This document shows, piece by piece, positions 40,783 to 50,408 of a stretch of 64,000 bases of DNA. Below the pieces are notes generated by a model that was given only the letters and a program-made list of their open reading frames with translations, was not told where the DNA came from and ran no database searches. The stretch is taken from contig NZ_CP130058.1 in assembly GCF_030644365.1 (NCBI RefSeq), positions 682,001 to 746,000 of the forward strand, written 5' to 3'. The stretch comes from Schaalia sp. HMT-172. GTDB lineage: Bacteria > Actinomycetota > Actinomycetes > Actinomycetales > Actinomycetaceae. Position numbers and translations under genes: made by a program. How positions within the stretch are numbered: the stretch's first letter is position 1; every line of letters starts with the position of its first letter.

Positions 40783-41946
40783 TTAGGCGCGGGCGGCGGC
40801 GCGGAACGCCTCGATGTGCACGGAGGCCGCGCGGGCCCACGTGAACTCGTCGGCGCGCGGAATCGCCGCCGCGCCCAGCGCCGCGCGGCGAGCAGGGTCA
40901 TCCAGCAGCTCGGTGAGAGCGGAAGCAATCGAATCGGGGTCGATATCGCAGTAGGCGACGGCGTCGCCGCCCACCTCCGGCAAAGAAGTCAGGCGCGTCG
41001 TCAGCGTTGCGGCGCCGCAGCTCATCGCCTCCAGGACCGGCAGGCCGAAGCCCTCCGCGATCGAGGGGTAGGCCAAGATAACGCAGCCCGAGAGGAAACC
41101 GGGCAGGTCCTCCAGCGGCAGGTAGCCGGGGCGCAGGACCGTCAGATGCTTCGGAACCGAGGCCAGGGCCGGGTCGATGTCCTCGTCCCACCCCTTGCCG
41201 CCGGCCAGCACGAGGGCCGGCGGATTCGGGCGATCGGCCACGGCCTTCACCCAGCCACGCACCAGATTCGGTACGTTCTTGCGGGGCTCCAGCGTGCCCA
41301 GGAAGCCGATGTAGTCGCGGCCCTCCAGGCCCAGAGACGCCTTGACGCGCTCGCGCTCGGCGTCCGAGACCGGGTGGAAGATCGAGCGATCCACGCCGTG
41401 GTAGGCCACGTAGAACTGCGAGGGATCCCCGCCCGCGTACTTGATCGTCTCGTCGCGCGTGGCCAGGGAGGGCACCACCAGCGCGTCCGCGCGGCGGATA
41501 GCGCGGCGGATAGCGGCCGTGAAGAAACGCTGCTTGAGGGGCGAGTGCGCCTGCGGGTGAGAGAAGAACGTCGCGTCGTGCAGCGTGATCACCACCGGGA
41601 CGCCCGGGAACTGCGGGCACGTGTAGTGGGGGGAATGCAAGACGTCGGGACGCACCTTGCGGATCAGCTTGGGCAGTCCCGTCTGCTCCCACGCCATGCG
41701 CGCCGGACGCGACTCGAAACGCCGCGAAATCGGAATGATGCGAGCCGAGGGAAGGCGGGTCGCGAAGTGCTCGGCGTCGCGCTCCTGGACTGCCATCGTC
41801 AGGTCCACGCCCTGGTCCACCAGCTCCGGGACGAGGTCGTCCACGTAACGGCCGACGCCGCCCAGATCCGCGGGGATGGCGGTTCCGTCCAGCAGGACGC
41901 GGATCGGATGCGAGTGTGAAACGGTGTAGGCCACGATCAATCCCAT
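40783..41946 (-). CDS. Glycosyltransferase family 4
   Basis: A 387-residue GT-B enzyme. The N-terminus has RVLLDGTAIPADLGGVGRYV; the C-terminal lobe has GFLGTLEPRKN, then AYPSIAEGFGLPVLEAM. This is the pattern of GT4 mannosyl- or rhamnosyltransferases such as WbaZ or MtfB. The start is uncertain: ATG 41946 and GTG 41934 both lack a good RBS, while homologues begin near RVLLDG. It is divergent from the GT4 gene at 42046. Confidence 0.85.
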   Translation of the reverse strand: MGLIVAYTVSHSHPIRVLLDGTAIPADLGGVGRYVDDLVPELVDQGVDLTMAVQERDAEHFATRLPSARIIPISRRFESRPARMAWEQTGLPKLIRKVRPDVLHSPHYTCPQFPGVPVVITLHDATFFSHPQAHSPLKQRFFTAAIRRAIRRADALVVPSLATRDETIKYAGGDPSQFYVAYHGVDRSIFHPVSDAERERVKASLGLEGRDYIGFLGTLEPRKNVPNLVRGWVKAVADRPNPPALVLAGGKGWDEDIDPALASVPKHLTVLRPGYLPLEDLPGFLSGCVILAYPSIAEGFGLPVLEAMSCGAATLTTRLTSLPEVGGDAVAYCDIDPDSIASALTELLDDPARRAALGAAAIPRADEFTWARAASVHIEAFRAAARA

Positions 41947-42033
41947 CGGTTGGGCAGGAGCAACTGGTCCCCTTATCGTATGCCATTTTGTTCTCCCTCA
42001 CGTTTTACCGGCATCCATCCGCGGCCCGTGAAC

Positions 42034-42039
42034 TACCCT
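42034..42039 (+). promoter_or_regulatory. -10 box of a probable leaderless gene
   Basis: TACCCT ends six bases before ATG 42046. The GGAG between them is too close to the start to act as an RBS. Confidence 0.45.
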
Positions 42040-42045
42040 GGAGTC

Positions 42046-43155
42046 ATGAGCGTCAACGTTGGAATGGTCGTCGAGCAAATGTGGCAGCCCGTGCCCGGCG
42101 GGTCCGGCCGGTACATCGTCGAGGTCGCCTCCCGCCTCGCGCACTGCGGGGTCCGTGCCGTCGGCATCAGCGCCCGCCACGGCTCCGGCGCCCCCACGCC
42201 CGGCGAGGTCGGCCTGACCATCCCCGTGCGTGCCAGCGCGCTGCCGCGCCGCGCCCTCTACGCCGCCTGGGACCGGCTCGGCGCCCCGGGCGTGGACCGC
42301 CTGCTCACCACGGCCTCGTCCGCCCCCGACATCATCCATGCCACCACCTGGGCCATCCCGCCGACCTCGCGCCCCCTGGTCGTCACCGTCCACGACGTCG
42401 CTTTCCTGCGCGACCCCGACCACTTCACGGCCCACGGAACCGCCTACTTCCACCGCGCCCTCGAGATCACGCGCAAGCGCGCCGACGCGATCATCGTCCC
42501 CTCCCAGGCCACCGCCGACGACTGCGTCGAGGCGGGCCTGGATGCCTCCCTCATCACTGTCATCCCGCACGGCTTGAGCCACACGCCCGTCACCGCCGAC
42601 CAGATCGAGGACTTCCGCGCCCGTTGGGACCTGACCCGCCCCTACATCCTGTGGGTCGGAACCCGCGAGCCCCGCAAGAACCTGCCGACCCTCCTGGCCG
42701 CCTACCGGCAGATGGAGGACGCCGACCTTGATCTGGTCCTCGTCGGTCCCGCCGGATGGGGCTCTGACCCCACCGACGCGCCCCTGGCACCCGACCGCGT
42801 CCACGTCCTGGGCCGCCTCGACGACGCCGACCTGGCCTGCGCCTACGCGGGCGCCCGCGTCTTCACGTTCCCGTCCCTGTGGGAGGGCTTCGGCCTGCCC
42901 GTCCTTGAGGCGATGGCCCACGGGACCCCCGTCGTCACGAGCGCGGGCACCTGCATGGAAGAGGTCACCGGCGACGCCGGGCTGCTCGTCGAGCCGACCG
43001 TCGCGGACGCGCTCGCCGCCGCCCTGCGAACCGCCGCCGGGGACGCCCACGACGACCTGGCTGCGGCCGGCATCGAGCGCGCGCGCCGCTTCACGTGGGA
43101 GGCCTCCGCCGCCGCGCACGCCGAGGTCTACCGCCACCTGGCGGGTGCGCGATGA
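42046..43155 (+). CDS. Glycosyltransferase family 4
   Basis: A 369-residue GT-B enzyme with VPGGSGRYIVEVASRLA at the N-terminus, the acceptor-lobe HDVAFLRDPDHF, WVGTREPRKN and FPSLWEGFGLPVLEAMAHG with the E-x7-E motif. ATG 42046 is probably leaderless. Its stop overlaps the GT2 start by four bases, so the pair is coupled. It probably adds a backbone sugar to the lipid-linked glycan. Confidence 0.88.
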   Translation: MSVNVGMVVEQMWQPVPGGSGRYIVEVASRLAHCGVRAVGISARHGSGAPTPGEVGLTIPVRASALPRRALYAAWDRLGAPGVDRLLTTASSAPDIIHATTWAIPPTSRPLVVTVHDVAFLRDPDHFTAHGTAYFHRALEITRKRADAIIVPSQATADDCVEAGLDASLITVIPHGLSHTPVTADQIEDFRARWDLTRPYILWVGTREPRKNLPTLLAAYRQMEDADLDLVLVGPAGWGSDPTDAPLAPDRVHVLGRLDDADLACAYAGARVFTFPSLWEGFGLPVLEAMAHGTPVVTSAGTCMEEVTGDAGLLVEPTVADALAAALRTAAGDAHDDLAAAGIERARRFTWEASAAAHAEVYRHLAGAR

Positions 43156-44138
43156 GGACCAGGACCGCCCGCGTTATCCTCGTCAACTGGAAGAACGCGC
43201 CGCTGACCCTGCGCGCCGCGCACTCGATCGCGCCGCAGATGGGGGAGGGGGACCACCTCGTCATCGTCGACAACGGATCCGACGACGACTCGCTGAGCGT
43301 CCTACGAGATGGCCTCGAGGAGCTTCGAGGGGCCGCCGACCCCGCGCGTGTCTCCCTCGTGAACGCCGGGACCAACGACGGCTTCGGCGCCGGCGTCATG
43401 GCCGGAGCGGCCGGCCTGTCGGAGGGGGCCGTCGTCCTGCTCAACAACGACGCGACCGCACGCGACGGCTTCCTCGAGGCCCTCCTGGCGCCCCTGGGGG
43501 AGACCGTGGGGGCCACGACCGCCCTCATCCTCCTGACCGGCACGTGGCGGCCCGCCACCGCCTCGGATACGCATGTCCTGGTCGCCCGAGACGGCAGCCG
43601 GTGGGCGCGCGTGGGGGAGGAGGAGCCCGCGGGGCGCGTCCTCATCAACTCCACCGGCAACGAGGTCGACCCCGCCGGCAACGGATACGACCGCTCCTGG
43701 CTCGACCCCGCCGACTCCCCGCTGCCCGCCCCCGAGGTCTTCGGCCTGTGCGGAGGCGCCTGCGCGATCGCCGCCGAGGCATGGAGGCGCGTCGGGGGAG
43801 TGCGCACCGACCTGTTCATGTACTACGAGGACACGGACCTGTCCTACAAGCTGCGCGAGGCCGGCTTCCAGGTGCGCTTCGTCGCGGGCGCCGTCGTCGA
43901 CCACGAGCACGCGGCCTCCTCGGGCACGTCCTCGCCCATGTTCCTGCGCGTCAACGCCCGCAACCGCATCATCGTGGCCGCCCAGCATGCCCCGTGGGGC
44001 GTCGTCGCGCGTGCCGTCGCCCGCTCCCTGGCCCGCGCCCTGCGCTCGGGCGGCCGCGGGCCCGTCGCCCGCGGCGTCTTCCAGGGACTCCTTGCCCTGC
44101 CTCGCGCCCTGCGCCACCGCACCGCCTCCCGCTCCTAG
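43152..44138 (+). CDS. Glycosyltransferase family 2 (rhamnosyltransferase-like)
   Basis: A 328-residue GT-A enzyme. It has RVILVNWKNAPLTL, VIVDNGSDDDS, LLNNDA (the D-x-D region), then LCGGACAIAAEAWRRVGG and YYEDTDLSYKLREAGF. This pattern is that of WbbL-type rhamnosyltransferases. A basic, hydrophobic C-terminus may bind the membrane. It is coupled to the preceding GT4 gene by ATGA. Confidence 0.87.
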   Translation: MRTRTARVILVNWKNAPLTLRAAHSIAPQMGEGDHLVIVDNGSDDDSLSVLRDGLEELRGAADPARVSLVNAGTNDGFGAGVMAGAAGLSEGAVVLLNNDATARDGFLEALLAPLGETVGATTALILLTGTWRPATASDTHVLVARDGSRWARVGEEEPAGRVLINSTGNEVDPAGNGYDRSWLDPADSPLPAPEVFGLCGGACAIAAEAWRRVGGVRTDLFMYYEDTDLSYKLREAGFQVRFVAGAVVDHEHAASSGTSSPMFLRVNARNRIIVAAQHAPWGVVARAVARSLARALRSGGRGPVARGVFQGLLALPRALRHRTASRS

Positions 44139-44143
44139 GCGTC

Positions 44144-44161
44144 GGCCTCGTCGACGAGGCC
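44144..44161. terminator. Perfect 18-base palindrome after the GT2 gene
   Basis: GGCCTCGTCGACGAGGCC is fully self-complementary. It has no T-tract; a terminator role is likely but weak. Confidence 0.45.
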
Positions 44162-44224
44162 GGGGCGGGTGGGTGCGTCGCGGCACACAACGCGAGGCGG
44201 GGCTGCGTAGCGGCCATGCCTTGA

Positions 44225-44230
44225 TAGACT
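44225..44230 (+). promoter_or_regulatory. -10 box of a probable leaderless gene
   Basis: TAGACT ends seven bases before ATG 44238 and no RBS is present. Confidence 0.45.
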
Positions 44231-44237
44231 GAGTCAC

Positions 44238-45089
44238 ATGGTGAAGACTGTCCTCGTTACCGGAGCCGGCGGCTACATTGGTCGCCACATCGTTCACGCC
44301 CTGCTGGAGCGCGGCCTTGACGTCAGCGTCGTCGATTTCCGTCTCGACGGGGTCGACGAGCGGGCCCGCCGCATCGACACCCAGATTTTCAGCGGAGACG
44401 CCGATATCTACGACCAGCTCGGACGCCCCGACGTGGTCCTGCACCTGGCGTGGCGCGACGGCTTTGTGCACAACTCGCCGGCGCACATTGAGGATCTGCC
44501 TGCCCACTACCGTTTCATCGAGAACCTCCTCGCGGGCGGGTGCACCCACCTGGCCGTCATGGGCTCGATGCACGAGGTCGGCTACTGGGAAGGCCCCATC
44601 GACGAGAACTCTCCGTGCAACCCCGCCTCCCTGTACGGCATTTCCAAGAACGCCCTGCGGCAGATCACGCAGCTGCTCACCGCCCAGCACGGCGCGACCA
44701 TGCAGTGGCTGCGCGGCTACTACATCGTCGGCGACGACGCACACGGCTCCTCGATCTTCTCCAAGCTCCTGGCCGCCGCCCAGGAAGGTAAGAAGACCTT
44801 CCCCTTCACCACGGGCAAGAACCTCTACGACTTCATCTCCATTCAGGAACTGGCCTACCAGATCGCGGCCGCCGTCTCCCAGGATGAGGTCGACGGCATC
44901 ATCAACATTTGCAGCGGCGAGCCCATGAGCCTGGCCGACCGCGTCGAGGCCTACATCCGCGAGAACGACCTGGACATCACCCTCGAGTACGGCGCCTTCC
45001 CGGACCGCCCCTACGACTCCCCGGGCGTGTGGGGCGACGCGACGAAGATCCGCCAGATCCTCGCCGCCGTCGACGGTGCGGGGGAGTGA
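44238..45089 (+). CDS. NAD-dependent epimerase/dehydratase (extended SDR)
   Basis: A 283-residue cytoplasmic enzyme with the TGAGGYIG nucleotide-binding motif (8-15), the catalytic YGISK (Y-x-x-x-K) near 134 and a sugar-nucleotide-binding C-terminal half. It modifies a nucleotide sugar or sugar residue for the glycan; the precise reaction is not evident. A downstream GTG start at 45094 with an RBS inside this gene's end couples it to the RgpF-family gene. Confidence 0.85.
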   Translation: MVKTVLVTGAGGYIGRHIVHALLERGLDVSVVDFRLDGVDERARRIDTQIFSGDADIYDQLGRPDVVLHLAWRDGFVHNSPAHIEDLPAHYRFIENLLAGGCTHLAVMGSMHEVGYWEGPIDENSPCNPASLYGISKNALRQITQLLTAQHGATMQWLRGYYIVGDDAHGSSIFSKLLAAAQEGKKTFPFTTGKNLYDFISIQELAYQIAAAVSQDEVDGIINICSGEPMSLADRVEAYIRENDLDITLEYGAFPDRPYDSPGVWGDATKIRQILAAVDGAGE

Positions 45090-45093
45090 CATC

Positions 45094-46956
45094 GTGAAGC
45101 GCGCCGGTATCTTCCTGTTCTTTGATCCCCAGGGCATCGTCGACGACTATGTCGTTGCGTGCCTGACGTCGCTGCGCGAGTACCTGGACGAGATCCTCGT
45201 CGTGTCCAACTCCCCTCTGGACGACACCGCGCGCGAGCGCCTCCTGACGGGCGCGACCGAGGTGTTCGAACGGGAAAACACCGGCTTCGACGTGGGCGGC
45301 TACCGCGACGGCATCGCCCGCTTCGGATGGGAACGCCTCGGCCAGTTCGACGAGCTGATACTCTTCAACTACACCTTCTTCGCCCCCATCCACCCGTGGA
45401 AGAATCTCTTCGACCGTATCGATGCGGCGGGGGCCATCGACTTCTGGGGCATCACCGAACATGACGAGATTCGCCCCCACCCCTTCCTGGCCTCCTCCCG
45501 CATGCCCCGCCACATCCAGTCCCACTGGATCGCGGTGCGCAACCCGCTGCTCAGCTCCCCGGACTTCCGCACGTACTGGGACGAGATGCCCCCGATCCGC
45601 TCCTACAACGACTCGATTCAATGGCACGAGTCGCGCTTCACGGAGTACTTCAACAAACTTGGCTACACCCACGCCGTGGCGTACCCGCGCGAGGACTACC
45701 CCTCGCCCAACCCCGTCTTCGATAACGCGGCCCTACTGCTCGCGGACGGGTGCCCGATCCTCAAGCGCCGCAACCTGTTCCACGACCCGCTGTACCTGGA
45801 CCGCCACGCGATCATCGGCGCGGACATGCTGGAGCTGGCAGAAAAGGCCGGCTACGACACCGACCTGATCCTCACGAACCTGGCGCGCACCTCGCGTCCT
45901 CGTGATCTCGTGACGAACGCGGGCCTGACCACCGTCATCCCGCCGCGCGCCGACCAGGCCACCCTGGACGCGGCAGCCTCCCTCAAGGTCGTCGCCGTCG
46001 CCCACATCTTCTACGCCGACATGGCCGACGAGATCCTCGACCGCCTGAGCGTCCTGCCCGCCGGCTACCACCTGGTGGCCACAACCTCGAACGAGGAGAA
46101 CAAGGCCCTCATCGAAGCGCGCGCCCAGGAACGAGGCGTGGACGCCGACGTGCGCGTCGTCTCCTCCAACCGCGGCCGCGACATCGGCGCCTTCCTGGTG
46201 GATTGCAACGACGTCCTGACCTCGGGCGAGTACGACATCGTCGTGAAGATCCACTCGAAGAAGTCCGTCCAGGACGACTACAACGCCGCCCAGCTCTTCA
46301 AGGAGCACCTCTACGACAACCTGCTGGCCTCCTCCGACCATGTGGCCGGAATCCTCGCCGAGTTCGCCGCCCACCCGGGCCTGGGCATGGCGATCGCCCC
46401 CATGCCGCACATGGGATACCCGACGATGGGCCACGCATGGTTCGCGAACCGCGGCCCCGCCCGCGACTTCGCCAAGAAGGTCGGCATAACCGTCCCCTTC
46501 GACGACCACCAGCCGCTGGCCCCCTACGGCTCCATGTTCATCGCGCGCCCGCAGGCCCTGTCCCCGCTGACCGGCGCCGGCCTCGTCCCCGAGGACTTCC
46601 CCGAAGAGGGAGGCTACAAGGACGGCTCCCTGGCCCACGTCATCGAGCGCCTCCTGGCTTACGCGGTCCTGTCGCGCGGCTACTACGTGCGTCCCGTCAT
46701 GACCCCGAAGTGGGCGGGCGTGTACTACGGCTACCTCGAATACAAGCTGGCCGCCGTCTCCTCCATGCTCCCTCCCTTCTCGATTGACCAGGTTCCCTAC
46801 CTTAAGGCGCGTTCGGGAGGCGTCCCCAACCTGCTTGGCGCCGTCAAGACGAACATCATGGTGCGCAACCCCGGCTTGGGTAACGCGCTCAAACCCGCCT
46901 ACCGCGTCGTGCGCGGCGCCGTCCATACGATTCGATCGATGAAAGGTAAGCGATGA
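45094..46956 (+). CDS. Rhamnan synthesis protein F family glycosyltransferase
   Basis: A 620-residue protein of the RgpF family. The N-terminal part has FLFFDPQGIVDDYV, ENTGFDVGGYRDGIARFG and LILFNYTFFAPIHPW. The second half has VSSNRGRDIGAFLVDCN, VVKIHSKKS and NLLASSDHVAGILAEF. These blocks define RgpF proteins that act in rhamnose-rich polysaccharide synthesis. GTG 45094 is chosen because GGGGGAG lies seven bases upstream; an earlier in-frame GTG at 45076 lacks one. Its stop overlaps the acyltransferase start by four bases. Confidence 0.88.
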   Translation: MKRAGIFLFFDPQGIVDDYVVACLTSLREYLDEILVVSNSPLDDTARERLLTGATEVFERENTGFDVGGYRDGIARFGWERLGQFDELILFNYTFFAPIHPWKNLFDRIDAAGAIDFWGITEHDEIRPHPFLASSRMPRHIQSHWIAVRNPLLSSPDFRTYWDEMPPIRSYNDSIQWHESRFTEYFNKLGYTHAVAYPREDYPSPNPVFDNAALLLADGCPILKRRNLFHDPLYLDRHAIIGADMLELAEKAGYDTDLILTNLARTSRPRDLVTNAGLTTVIPPRADQATLDAAASLKVVAVAHIFYADMADEILDRLSVLPAGYHLVATTSNEENKALIEARAQERGVDADVRVVSSNRGRDIGAFLVDCNDVLTSGEYDIVVKIHSKKSVQDDYNAAQLFKEHLYDNLLASSDHVAGILAEFAAHPGLGMAIAPMPHMGYPTMGHAWFANRGPARDFAKKVGITVPFDDHQPLAPYGSMFIARPQALSPLTGAGLVPEDFPEEGGYKDGSLAHVIERLLAYAVLSRGYYVRPVMTPKWAGVYYGYLEYKLAAVSSMLPPFSIDQVPYLKARSGGVPNLLGAVKTNIMVRNPGLGNALKPAYRVVRGAVHTIRSMKGKR

Positions 46957-48224
46957 GTCTGGCCTCCACGATTCGGGCTGCGGCCCCCCACACGCCCCAG
47001 TCCGTCGCGCAGGCATTCAACTCGCGGTCTAACTCGATCGGGTTTTTGCGTTGGCTGATGGCTTTCATGGTCATCTTCTCGCACGCCGGACCGATCGCCG
47101 GTTTCTACGGCGGCGAGGACCTGGGCGTGCAGATCTCGAAAGAACAGTCCATCGGTGGTGTCGCCGTCGCAGGTTTCTTCTTTTTCTCGGGATTCCTGAT
47201 CACGCGCTCGCGCATGGGGCGCGCGACGATCTGGCGCTACATGTGGCGCCGCGTCCTGCGCATTTTCCCGGCTTTCTGGGCCGCCCTGCTCTTCACGGTC
47301 GGCGTCCTGGCGCCGATCGCCTACTGGCATACCTTCCACAACATCTCCGGCTACCTGCACCCCGCCACCGAGTCCCCGCTCACCTATTTCGTGAACAACA
47401 TGTTCCTCAACCTGGGGCAGCGCAACATCGCGGGCATGGGCGAGAACCTTCCCTACTTCATCCTGCACGGTGCGCGCGACTGGAACGGCTCGGCGTGGAC
47501 CCTCATCTATGAGTTCAAGGCATACATCCTGGTCGCGGTCCTCGGCCTCTTCGGTGCGCTCGCAAACCGTAAGGTGGGCGGCGCCTTCGCCCTCGTCCTC
47601 ATCGCCCTCAACGCCCTGCAGTGGATGGGCGCGGGCCAGGTCGCCAACGTCAACTACCTGCTGCGTGATCCCTTCATGCTCATGTTCATGGGCCCCTTCG
47701 CGTTCGGCATGCTCTTCACCCTCTACGGTGACAAGATCCCCATGGATTCGCGCCTGGCGTGGGGCGGTCTGGTTTTCGGCGTCCTGTCCTACGCGTCGGG
47801 CGGCTGGAACATCGTCGGTCAGTACGGGTTCCTCTACTTCCTCATGTACCTGGCGATCCGCCTGCCCCTGCAGAACTGGGAGAAGCACGGCGACCTGTCC
47901 TACGGCATCTACATCTACGCGTGGCCGATCATGGCCTTCGCCGCATACTTCCACCTGCAGGACCGCGGCTGGCTCGCCTACCACCTGACGGTCGTCATCA
48001 CCGTGCACATCCTGGCCTACCTGTCGTGGCACCTCATCGAGAAACCCGCCATGAGCCAGAAGAACTACCTGCCCGGCTGGATGGGTGCACTCATCGAGCA
48101 CTTCCGTCCCACGTACGAGGCCGTGGCCCGCCGCATCGTCACGCCGGCCCTGTCCTCGACCAGGATCGCGACGGTCATGGAGGCCGAGGAAGCCTCCGCC
48201 AACGCCGAGGAGGAGACCAAGTGA
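46953..48224 (+). CDS. Acyltransferase family 3 membrane protein (O-acyltransferase)
   Basis: A 423-residue polytopic protein with about ten membrane segments. It has SIGFLRWLMAFMVIFSHAGP with the conserved His, then GVAVAGFFFFSGFLI, RRVLRIFPAFW, LIYEFKAY and a late SYGIYIYAWPI. These are marks of OafA/acyltransferase-3 enzymes. It probably moves an acetyl group across the membrane to the glycan, working with the AlgX-like protein next to it (GTGA overlap). Confidence 0.9.
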   Translation: MSLASTIRAAAPHTPQSVAQAFNSRSNSIGFLRWLMAFMVIFSHAGPIAGFYGGEDLGVQISKEQSIGGVAVAGFFFFSGFLITRSRMGRATIWRYMWRRVLRIFPAFWAALLFTVGVLAPIAYWHTFHNISGYLHPATESPLTYFVNNMFLNLGQRNIAGMGENLPYFILHGARDWNGSAWTLIYEFKAYILVAVLGLFGALANRKVGGAFALVLIALNALQWMGAGQVANVNYLLRDPFMLMFMGPFAFGMLFTLYGDKIPMDSRLAWGGLVFGVLSYASGGWNIVGQYGFLYFLMYLAIRLPLQNWEKHGDLSYGIYIYAWPIMAFAAYFHLQDRGWLAYHLTVVITVHILAYLSWHLIEKPAMSQKNYLPGWMGALIEHFRPTYEAVARRIVTPALSSTRIATVMEAEEASANAEEETK

Positions 48225-49525
48225 GCGAGAAGAAGTCGTCCGGTCAGTTCAAGGAATCCGAGTCCGGCCTGCGCGACGTCTCCTACGACGAGGGCGTGCC
48301 CACCGGCTCGTGGAAGCACCGCCTCCACTACGTGCCCCTCGCGATTCTCCTTGCGGGCGCATGCGCGGCAACCAGCGTGGGCGTGTGGTACCAGAGCACC
48401 CACCCGGCCCCGGCCTCGGCCCCCGCCCCGGCCTCGGCGCCCGTCGGCTTCAACCGGACGACGGCCCAAGCCGTGCCCGAGGCGTGCGCGCCGACCCCGC
48501 GCGCCGACGTGGGCCCCTGGACGCCGGGCGTCGCCGGCACCGCCGGATACCTGCCCACCGACGCCGCCGACGCCTCGTTCCAGGCGGGCATGACCGGCGT
48601 GAGCACCTACGTCGAGGGGCGCGACGGGTACTTCTTCCTCTCCGACGTCTTCAACGCGAACTTCTCACAGGCGCTGGGTCGCGTGCGCCCCAACGCCGAC
48701 CAGATCGGCGCGTGGGACCGCTACATGACGGCCATCGAGCAGGCGGGCGACGCCAACGGCGCGACCACCATGTTCCTGCCCGCCCCGGCCACCTGGGACG
48801 TCTACTCCGACAAGCTGCCGCAGTGGACCGACCCGCTGCGCGGCACCACCTCCATGGACCTCATGCGTACCGCGCTACCCGCCCACCCGTGGGTGGACGT
48901 GCGCCAGGGCCTCGTCGACGCGCGCGCCACGACGGACGCACCCCTGTACTCGGCCGTCAACCCGCACTGGTCACCTTACGCGGCGCACGTGGCCTGGAAC
49001 CAGACCCTGACGTGCCTGGGGGCACTCAACCCGTCCCTGGCGGGCCTGCCTTCCCTCGCGCCCTCCGGCGTGTCGACATCTGACGCCCCCAACGAGTACG
49101 AGGGCCTGGGCGCGCCGAACGCCACCGGCCCGTGGGCGATTCCCACCTACGCACAGGACCCCGGCTCGGTGCGCATGCTTCGGTTGGACTCGCGCGACGA
49201 GCTCGCGGACGCCTCCGCGCGCATGGCCGAGGTGGCGGGCGCCCCCGAGGTGTCCCTGGCCACCCCCATCGATTTCGAGAACAAGCCGGCGCTGACGTAC
49301 AACCCCAACGGACGCGGCACCGCGCTCATCGTGCGCGACTCGCAGGGCAACAACCTCGGTCCCGACGTGGCCGCGACCTTCGAATACACCATTCAGGTTG
49401 GCCACGCCCTCGACGCGGAGCATCCCACGGATGTCGCCTCTCTCATCGAGGCATACCGCCCCAGCGTCGTGATCGTAGAGTTCACGCAGCGATACCTCGC
49501 GCTCACTCCGGGCTCGCCCGAGTAA
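48221..49525 (+). CDS. AlgX/AlgJ-like SGNH-type O-acetyltransferase, membrane-anchored
   Basis: A 434-residue protein with a cytoplasmic start, one membrane segment (about 35-56), an Ala/Pro linker and an extracytoplasmic domain. The domain has GRDGYFFLSDVFN, a conserved SAVNPHWSPYAAHVAW (catalytic His region) and ALIVRDSQGNN (candidate catalytic Ser), as in AlgX/AlgJ. GTG 48221 overlaps the acyltransferase stop, giving translational coupling. It likely completes O-acetylation of the exported polysaccharide at the cell surface. The family call is by motif; overall identity cannot be judged. Confidence 0.75.
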   Translation: MSEKKSSGQFKESESGLRDVSYDEGVPTGSWKHRLHYVPLAILLAGACAATSVGVWYQSTHPAPASAPAPASAPVGFNRTTAQAVPEACAPTPRADVGPWTPGVAGTAGYLPTDAADASFQAGMTGVSTYVEGRDGYFFLSDVFNANFSQALGRVRPNADQIGAWDRYMTAIEQAGDANGATTMFLPAPATWDVYSDKLPQWTDPLRGTTSMDLMRTALPAHPWVDVRQGLVDARATTDAPLYSAVNPHWSPYAAHVAWNQTLTCLGALNPSLAGLPSLAPSGVSTSDAPNEYEGLGAPNATGPWAIPTYAQDPGSVRMLRLDSRDELADASARMAEVAGAPEVSLATPIDFENKPALTYNPNGRGTALIVRDSQGNNLGPDVAATFEYTIQVGHALDAEHPTDVASLIEAYRPSVVIVEFTQRYLALTPGSPE

Positions 49526-49565
49526 GATAGAATTCCTGACCACGACAGAAACGATGGGAGAAGCG

Positions 49566-50408
49566 GTGTCTGAGACGAAACGGGTCATCGACCTGACGGT
49601 GCGCATGGCGCAGCGTTCGATCTCCTCTGAGTTCAAGGGCACCGCGCTGGGGCGCCTGTGGTCCTTCATCAACCCCCTGGCGACCATCGCCGTCTACGCG
49701 CTGATCTTCGGCGTCGTCTTTCGCGGCGAGGCCGACAAGGGCGTGAACTCGGGGCTGTCCTCCTTCGCGCTGTGGATCGGCGTGGGCGTCATCGCCTGGA
49801 ATTTCATGTCGAGCGGCATCCAGCGAGGCATGGACTCCCTTGTCGGCAACTCCGGCCTGCTGACGAAGGTCTACTTCCCGCGCCAGGTCCTCATCTACTC
49901 CTCCGTTCTCGCTCTGGCCTACGATTTCGCTTTCGAGCTGGGCGTCATCATCGTCATCATGTGCATCGCGGGTGGTCCCGGCGTGCTGTTGATGATCCCA
50001 GCGGTCATCGCCATCACGGCCCTTGCCATGCTCTTCGTGATCGGCATGGGCCTCATCTTGTCCATCGCCTCCGTCTACTTCCGCGATATCTCGCACCTGT
50101 GGCAGATTTTCAACCAGATCTGGATGTACGCCTCCGGCGTCGTCTTCTCTCTGTCGATGCTCAACAAGGTGCAGACCGACCTGGCGGCCAAGGGGTGGAC
50201 GTGGGGCGGTGAACCCCTGCCGATCGTCACGATCTTCCGCCTCAACCCCGCCGAGCTCTTCCTCGAGGCGTACCGCTCCACGCTCTACGGATTCGCGATC
50301 CCGTCCTGGCAGGTCTGGCTGGGCTGCACCGCCTGGGCCTTCGGTATCTTCGGCCTCGGCTCGCTCATCTTCCGTCGCTTCTCGGCACGAATCGTGGAGG
50401 AACTCTGA
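49566..50408 (+). CDS. wzm: Polysaccharide ABC exporter permease (Wzm)
   Basis: A 280-residue inner-membrane protein with six hydrophobic segments and the ABC-2 pattern of O-antigen exporters: LGRLWSFINPLATIAVYALIF, then NSGLLTKVYFPRQVLI, then RLNPAELFLEAYR near the end. GTG 49566 is chosen because GGGAGAA lies directly before it; ATG 49554 overlaps that RBS. It forms the export channel with Wzt, whose ATG overlaps its stop by one base. Confidence 0.9.
   Translation: MSETKRVIDLTVRMAQRSISSEFKGTALGRLWSFINPLATIAVYALIFGVVFRGEADKGVNSGLSSFALWIGVGVIAWNFMSSGIQRGMDSLVGNSGLLTKVYFPRQVLIYSSVLALAYDFAFELGVIIVIMCIAGGPGVLLMIPAVIAITALAMLFVIGMGLILSIASVYFRDISHLWQIFNQIWMYASGVVFSLSMLNKVQTDLAAKGWTWGGEPLPIVTIFRLNPAELFLEAYRSTLYGFAIPSWQVWLGCTAWAFGIFGLGSLIFRRFSARIVEEL

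Noticed and set aside
40898-41986. Minus-strand frame starting at ATG 41986 with a good GGGAG RBS
   Set aside because: It soon runs out of frame over the GT4 gene with shadow composition. The RBS-ATG may be chance or a short leader peptide; there is not enough evidence to call it.
43302-45137. 611-codon minus-strand frame opposite GT2 and epimerase genes
   Set aside because: It is V/G/D/E-rich shadow sequence spanning two well-supported plus-strand genes.
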